Positions 60,601-64,000 of a stretch of DNA of 64,000 bases are shown in pieces (position 1 is the first letter of the stretch; every line of letters begins with the position of its first letter). The translations under genes were made by a program, and so were the position numbers. This DNA is from Mactra quadrangularis (lineage: Eukaryota; Mollusca; Bivalvia; Venerida; Mactridae): the NCBI GenBank assembly GCA_025267735.1, contig CM046297.1:12026515-12090514 (forward strand), written 5' to 3'. Below the pieces are notes generated by a model that was not told the DNA's origin, ran no database searches, and saw nothing but the letters and a program-made list of their open reading frames with translations.

Positions 60601-63239
60601 TGTATCATTTTGGTGTATTTAGCTTCATGATGTCTATGCCCTAGGGACGGACTGTAGTCAGCAGTGTGTGATATAATATTATATCACTAACCAAGTACAC
60701 ATAGTCCACCCTTATTAATTCTCAATGGTTAAGTTGAGACAGGTCAATATTACAACTATCAAGGTGGATAGATTTGGAGAGTTTAGTTTTACCAGCCAGA
60801 GAGGAAGGTTGTCCCTGGACACTCAGCTGTGTGTAACACTGAGTGGGAATACCTGGCTGGGTGTTGGGTGCTGTTACCTATATGTTTAGTAGAAGGAATA
60901 AACTAAGTAGATAATATATGGACTATGTTATATTATGTTACACAGTGATTGGGGTTTTAGTCCTTGTAATATAATCAAATATTGGCATGTTTTGACGACC
61001 ATTTCTCAGAGAAATGAGCTTTCTCAAGATACATGCCTACATCTCTGTAAAGGCACATCTATAACATAGTTTTGTGTATTCAGCTTCATGGGTCGATGCC
61101 CTTATGCTGAGCTATGTCATGTTTAATCTGAGGTCATGTCAATTTGATGGACGAACATCTCTTCAAAAAAAAGTTTTCCATGATTACGACCTATAAAGTT
61201 GAATTGTACACTTTTTGTATACATGTATTACAGTTATTAATTGTACATTTACGCCCTTGAAGCCAGCCGAAACTTGGGTAAGAGCCAATGTGACAGAAAT
61301 ATTCGCAAAATTGTTTTTGGTGAAGGTATAACAATTATGTCATTTATGTATATTCAGCTTCCGAAGCTTTTGTTCGATTCAATACCCTTGGCCCGCGCTA
61401 TAGCTAGTCGAAACTGTGATTCATCTCATTTTGATAAAAAAATTACATAAATGAACGAATAATTTTCCAAAAATAGACATTTTGATCGGAAAAATGTGTA
61501 TCTTTGTTAGCCTTCTAGACCTATGCATTGGTTACAATTACCTGTCGTAACTGGGGTTCAAGTCATTTTAATAAAGAAATATCAAATATTGACATATTCG
61601 AACGAACATATAGCCAAAAACGAATTTTTCTGCGAATACCGACAATACTAGTAAATATATAACTATAACATCTTTTCCATATATTTAACTTTTTTTCCTC
61701 CCATGTGTCGGGTTAAATCCAGCCGAAACTAGCATTGGAGTCAATATGTTATAAATATAAGCATATTTAATGAATATTATTCCAAATGTTATATCACCTT
61801 AGCATATAGGCCTATACAGAGCTCTATGACCAATGCCGCGCTATATAGCCTGCTGAAACTGGGGTCAGTGTCAGTTAAATATTAATGTGGCCTAATTGGA
61901 CGAATTTGTTTTCATTTCTTTCCAGATTACCGACCTATATTTCTGAAAACAAGTTTTATTCAGAAAACTAAAGTGTTTTTTTCATAAGGGCATAGCCATA
62001 TTACTCTTATGTTTAAAATGTCTTTTTGGGTCTATGCAGTTGGTTCGAGTAATAGTCCGCCGACTAGTACAGCTGTTATAGCTACTATGCCACACATCAT
62101 TCACATATAGTTATGATATTGAAAATTAGCTCAAATAAATAGGTTTTGTCATAAAACTTCACTCACGTGTTTAATTAACATTTCTTTTGTTTATAACTAT
62201 AATAAGGCTATAAATAAAGAAAACCTTGCTGACATTATATCTAATACTTGGAATTTCTAAACTTTGATTAAATTTGAAGGTAATTTATATATTTGCACGT
62301 AAAACACCGGTTTTACATTATCGCCTTTTATACAGCGTAGTGGATTTAATGGCGTGAACGTGCTTCCGTAGTGTAAATATTACAAAGTCTCGACGCATTA
62401 TTTTCATTAAGTTTAATTGTGAAAAAAGGTAAATAATATTACATAATTCTTCATTCTAGAACTCATAACTTCATATTTTTATATTCATATATGTATGGAA
62501 CTATGATTTTGCACTGAATTTGTTTTTTTTTTTCGTTTTGACAGTCACATTGAAGGTCAAGGTTATTTGGCGAATGTGATCATGGTTTCAAACACGTTTT
62601 GGGAAGTACAACTCATTGTTTTTGACTAAATGCATTGTATATTTGAAGGAGAACATGTTGATGGGATACAAACTTACATTCGCTAAACAGATAAAGGTTT
62701 ATCTAATACAGTTGACATAATTATTGAATTTAGTCATACGGACGCTCGCATTATGACGTCACAAATGAAACGTATGGTTGGCGCTCGCTGCCATCATAGT
62801 TACTAATAATACCACAAAATATATCGATGAATTTCGCATATTTCCCGTGATTAGATTTTTCTAGATTTTTAGTATGTTGTTTAAGGTACATGATACTTCA
62901 TTTTTGTCGCGGTACAGCTTGTGTTGCAATTAGTTCTAGGTCAAATCTTAAATTGACTGGACTATATACATTATTACAGAAAATAATGTAACACCAAAAA
63001 CTCCTTTGTAAATTGCAAAAATACAGTTTATTTGTTTGTACCGCAGAGTAAAAACCCGTAAATTTAAATTACAAATGAAATCTAGTGGAGTCTTCACACT
63101 GGCTCCACCTATGGTCATATAATCAATGACTCACCTGTTGTACTGATATATTTAGCTGATACTTCTGCACATAAGTCTGCAGGTAACGCTTTACCTCGTA
63201 TAAAAAATGCACAAAATGATTCTGACGGTTGATTTGGAT
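48662..63239 (-). CDS. BBS9: BBS9 (PTHB1), BBSome subunit; last eight exons, C-terminal 461 aa
   Basis: Exons in reading order: 63239-63135, 56791-56651, 55851-55756, 54071-53899, 53213-52878, 51546-51345, 49976-49749, 48768-48662 (stop TGA). All junctions are GT/AG and phases agree. The exon at 52,878-53,213 encodes a highly recognisable stretch (HRVNAEGCKEMLSQRASQFR, IQRRLLTRFKDKTPAPLQNL, LDTLLEGTYRQL). The next encodes GWEETVDASVTHLL and KKHIALLCDKLGKGSRL. Both match the C-terminal helical part of human PTHB1. BBS9 is a core BBSome subunit (with BBS1, 2, 4, 5, 7, 8 and 18) that carries membrane proteins in and out of cilia. The upstream exons here encode the GAE/platform region, including the FCAFFIRGKALP and DIFPDLLGENAGGQGAALGF segments. 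The last two exons encode a low-complexity Ser/Lys/Asp tail ending in an acidic stretch, which looks less conserved. The N-terminal propeller lies right of the window. Human BBS9 is 887 aa, so about half is seen. Confidence 0.93.
48791..49157. mobile_element. mariner-type MITE, family M1, 367 bp, in the last BBS9 intron
   Basis: Flanked by TA. Ends CAGAACCCACCAAAAGTTTG / CAAACTTTTGTTGGGTACTG. Confidence 0.78.
51718..52003 (-). repeat. tRNA-derived SINE, family C, reverse, in a BBS9 intron
   Basis: Same blocks as 46,277-46,568: GGGTTTAACGCCTTGTCAAT, ATTGACATTATTGTCAAATT and a head ending ACCCAGG on the plus strand. Confidence 0.6.
52517..52815 (-). repeat. tRNA-derived SINE, family B, reverse, in a BBS9 intron
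   Basis: Reverse of the full family B structure, from GTTGTTGGGTTAAGCACC through CAGTGACTGACAACTG and AAGTATGCCCC to the tRNA-like head. Confidence 0.6.
53575..53725 (-). repeat. tRNA-derived SINE, family A, partial, reverse
   Basis: Reverse complement of the family A blocks: CTTGCTCAAGAAAATAAG and the CACCTACGTGTC-like piece, then a tRNA-like head ending near TGGTCCAGTAGTAGG on the minus strand. Confidence 0.5.
54098..54549. mobile_element. Worn hAT-like MITE in a BBS9 intron
   Basis: Left edge ATTAGGACTGTGGATTG and right edge ACTCGTCGCAGCCCTAAT resemble inverted copies of an ATTAGGGCTG terminus. An 89-codon frame inside shows no domain. Confidence 0.4.
54550..54815. repeat. 91-bp tandem repeat, about 3 units, in a BBS9 intron
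   Basis: The block GATATGGGGTGCATTTGATT...GGAACTTGTGCAGAA recurs with a spacing of 91 bp (AACAAGCTGAT at 54,640 and 54,731). The first unit is more worn. A 112-codon minus-strand frame across it follows the repeat and is not coding. Confidence 0.75.
55447..55731 (-). repeat. tRNA-derived SINE, family C, reverse, in a BBS9 intron
   Basis: The best family C copy. On the minus strand box B reads GGTTCGAATCCC and the head starts ACCTGGGTCGATAGCGCC. The tail reads TTGACGCCGTATCAACAC on the plus strand. Confidence 0.62.
55992..56250 (+). repeat. tRNA-derived SINE, family A, best-preserved copy, in a BBS9 intron
   Basis: Box A (TGGTCCAGTGGTAGG) and box B (GGTTCGATCCC) are clear. They are followed by TTGAGCAAGAAATTAACC, CCAGGTGTAAATGGGTAC and the tail GGAAGCAGACTTTAAACCGC. 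It is a SINE, not a functional tRNA gene, because the acceptor stem does not close. Confidence 0.75.
56811..56880. repeat. GATGAT/GGTGAT microsatellite in a BBS9 intron
   Basis: About 70 bp of imperfect GAT and GGT triplets, directly beyond the acceptor side of the exon at 56,651-56,791. Confidence 0.85.
58306..58551. mobile_element. MITE, 246 bp, in a BBS9 intron
   Basis: Inverted ends ATTGTCCGTTTTTTCTCAAC...TGTCAAA and TTTGACAGTTGAGAAAAAAC...AACAAT. No reading frame. Confidence 0.7.
58695..58720. repeat. (TAA)n microsatellite
   Basis: About eight AAT/TAA triplets in a row. Confidence 0.8.
58997..62960. mobile_element. 4-kb element with about 135-bp imperfect inverted ends and tandem-repeat interior, in the large BBS9 intron
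   Basis: Outer ends are CCAGTCAAT / ATTGACTGG. Next, 59,026-59,045 (ACCTAGAACTAATTGCAACA) is the exact reverse complement of 62,922-62,941. Further in, AATCTAGAAAAATCTA...CACGGGAAAT (59,100-59,125) pairs with 62,835-62,872. The interior is made of worn units of about 130-190 bp, each with a core like GCCGAAACTGGGGTTCAAGTC, a GGACGAACATTTCTCCAAAAAA part, ATTACCGACCTATAT, and TATTCAGCTT...TACGCCCTT. Cores lie near 59,366, 59,540, 59,725, 59,912, 61,268, 61,408, 61,550, 61,725 and 61,855. No transposase frame is seen, so it is non-autonomous. Confidence 0.65.
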
Positions 63240-63324
63240 CTGAAAATATATCAAACTTTAATTTAGATCTGTCTGTTTCATATCACGGATCCATTCAGCT
63301 GACCTTTGCTTTTATAGTATTTAT

Positions 63325-63584
63325 GGGCACGTTCCGCAAGGCGATCGCTAGCTAGCGCTTTGAAGCGATTTCCTACGGAACGGTTTGCTACGATTGAGCA
63401 AATAGAATCGCTAGCTAGCCAAACGTAGCAAGTTTTTTTCTTGCTAGCCGTATCATGCAGAACGTTTCTGCTTTTTTCAAATTGGCTGCCCCCTGTGGGA
63501 ATGTGTTTCTTTTTCAAGAATACTGCTACAAAAAAAATCGCTTTCAAAAAGCGCTAGCAAGCGATCGCCTTGTGGAACGTGCCC
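63325..63584. mobile_element. MITE, 260 bp, with GGGCACGTTCC ends, upstream of the first BBS9 exon seen
   Basis: Inverted ends GGGCACGTTCCGCAAGGCGA / CGCCTTGTGGAACGTGCCC, flanked by TAT on both sides. The inner parts repeat GCGATCGCTAGC and GCTAGCTAGC palindromes. A 3-bp target duplication fits a PIF/Harbinger-type element. An 89-codon frame across it is not a gene. Confidence 0.7.
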
Positions 63585-63897
63585 TATGACAAAATCATTT
63601 TGTTCAGTAACTTGTTAACATCATCTACTTCAGTCAATTTAAAAAGAGCTGTCCAATCACAGCCTCCATGTAAAAATAGAAATTATGAAATCAAGATGCT
63701 ATTAATAGTGTTTTGTCCAGAGGAAAGCTACGTACTGCTTGGTGACACAAATGTCATCTCGACATAACCTCCTAAGCGATGACAAGAGATTCTATAAGAC
63801 AGTGGTCTATAGGATATCTGTTTACGCAAACTGCTGAATCATAAAACTATCTGTCCTTTAAAAATTTATTTTACCATAGCACACTTTGATTTTAGTC

Positions 63898-64000
63898 TGC
63901 CCGGCTAGCTCAGTCAGTAGTGCACAAGTCTACTAATCAAAGGGTTGTAGGTTCGATTCCCCGGCAGGGCATACTTTCCTGGATGCTGGTCATGAAACAA
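63898..64000 (+). repeat. tRNA-derived SINE, family B, running off the window
   Basis: Good box A (TAGCTCAGTCAG) and box B (GGTTCGATTCC), then GGGCATACTTTCCTGGATGC, as in the other family B copies. Confidence 0.65.

Noticed and set aside
63278..63547. 89-codon minus-strand frame next to the BBS9 exon
   Set aside because: It runs through the palindromic MITE at 63,325-63,584 and has no BBS9 similarity.

Overview
This is animal DNA: AT-rich, with short spliced exons, long introns, tRNA-derived SINEs and many MITEs. The repeat types and the multi-copy P2RX7_C-type domain point to a mollusc, probably a bivalve. That placement is an inference. No bacterial or organellar genes are seen.

Bases 1-32,714: the main discovery is a 20,051-bp DNA transposon (11,900-31,950) inserted into another copy of itself. 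The inserted copy starts AGCCACTA, ends TAGGGGCT, and is flanked by TTAA at 11,896-11,899 and 31,951-31,954. It interrupts an outer copy whose visible parts are 1-11,895 and 31,955-32,710, and whose right end meets a further TTAA at 32,711-32,714. One insertion therefore explains both an 11.9-kb and a 0.76-kb direct duplication. The element carries two spliced genes, each starting about 0.3 kb from one end and reading inward. Gene A (+) has 13 exons and encodes a 736-aa DDE-transposase-like protein. Gene B (-) has 4 exons and encodes a 240-aa protein with the C-terminal cytoplasmic 'ballast' domain of the P2X7 receptor (P2RX7_C), with no channel part. The TTAA target, the AG...CT ends and the transposase motifs suggest a Kolobok-like superfamily. 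The outer and inner copies differ at only about eight places in 11.9 kb, so movement was recent. In the outer copy, gene B is cut in intron 1 by the inner element. The outer gene A is visible only from exon 8, because its 5' part lies left of the window.

Bases 32,715-48,600: no protein-coding gene was recognised. The stretch holds TA-flanked mariner-type MITEs, a 1.3-kb element with perfect 38-bp inverted termini, a 328-bp tandem repeat, SINEs and a GTTTAAAC-rich minisatellite.

Bases 48,662-63,239 (-): the last eight exons of BBS9 (PTHB1), a BBSome subunit needed for ciliary cargo traffic. The 5' half lies right of the window. Its introns hold SINEs, MITEs and a 4-kb inverted-terminus element built from diverged tandem units.
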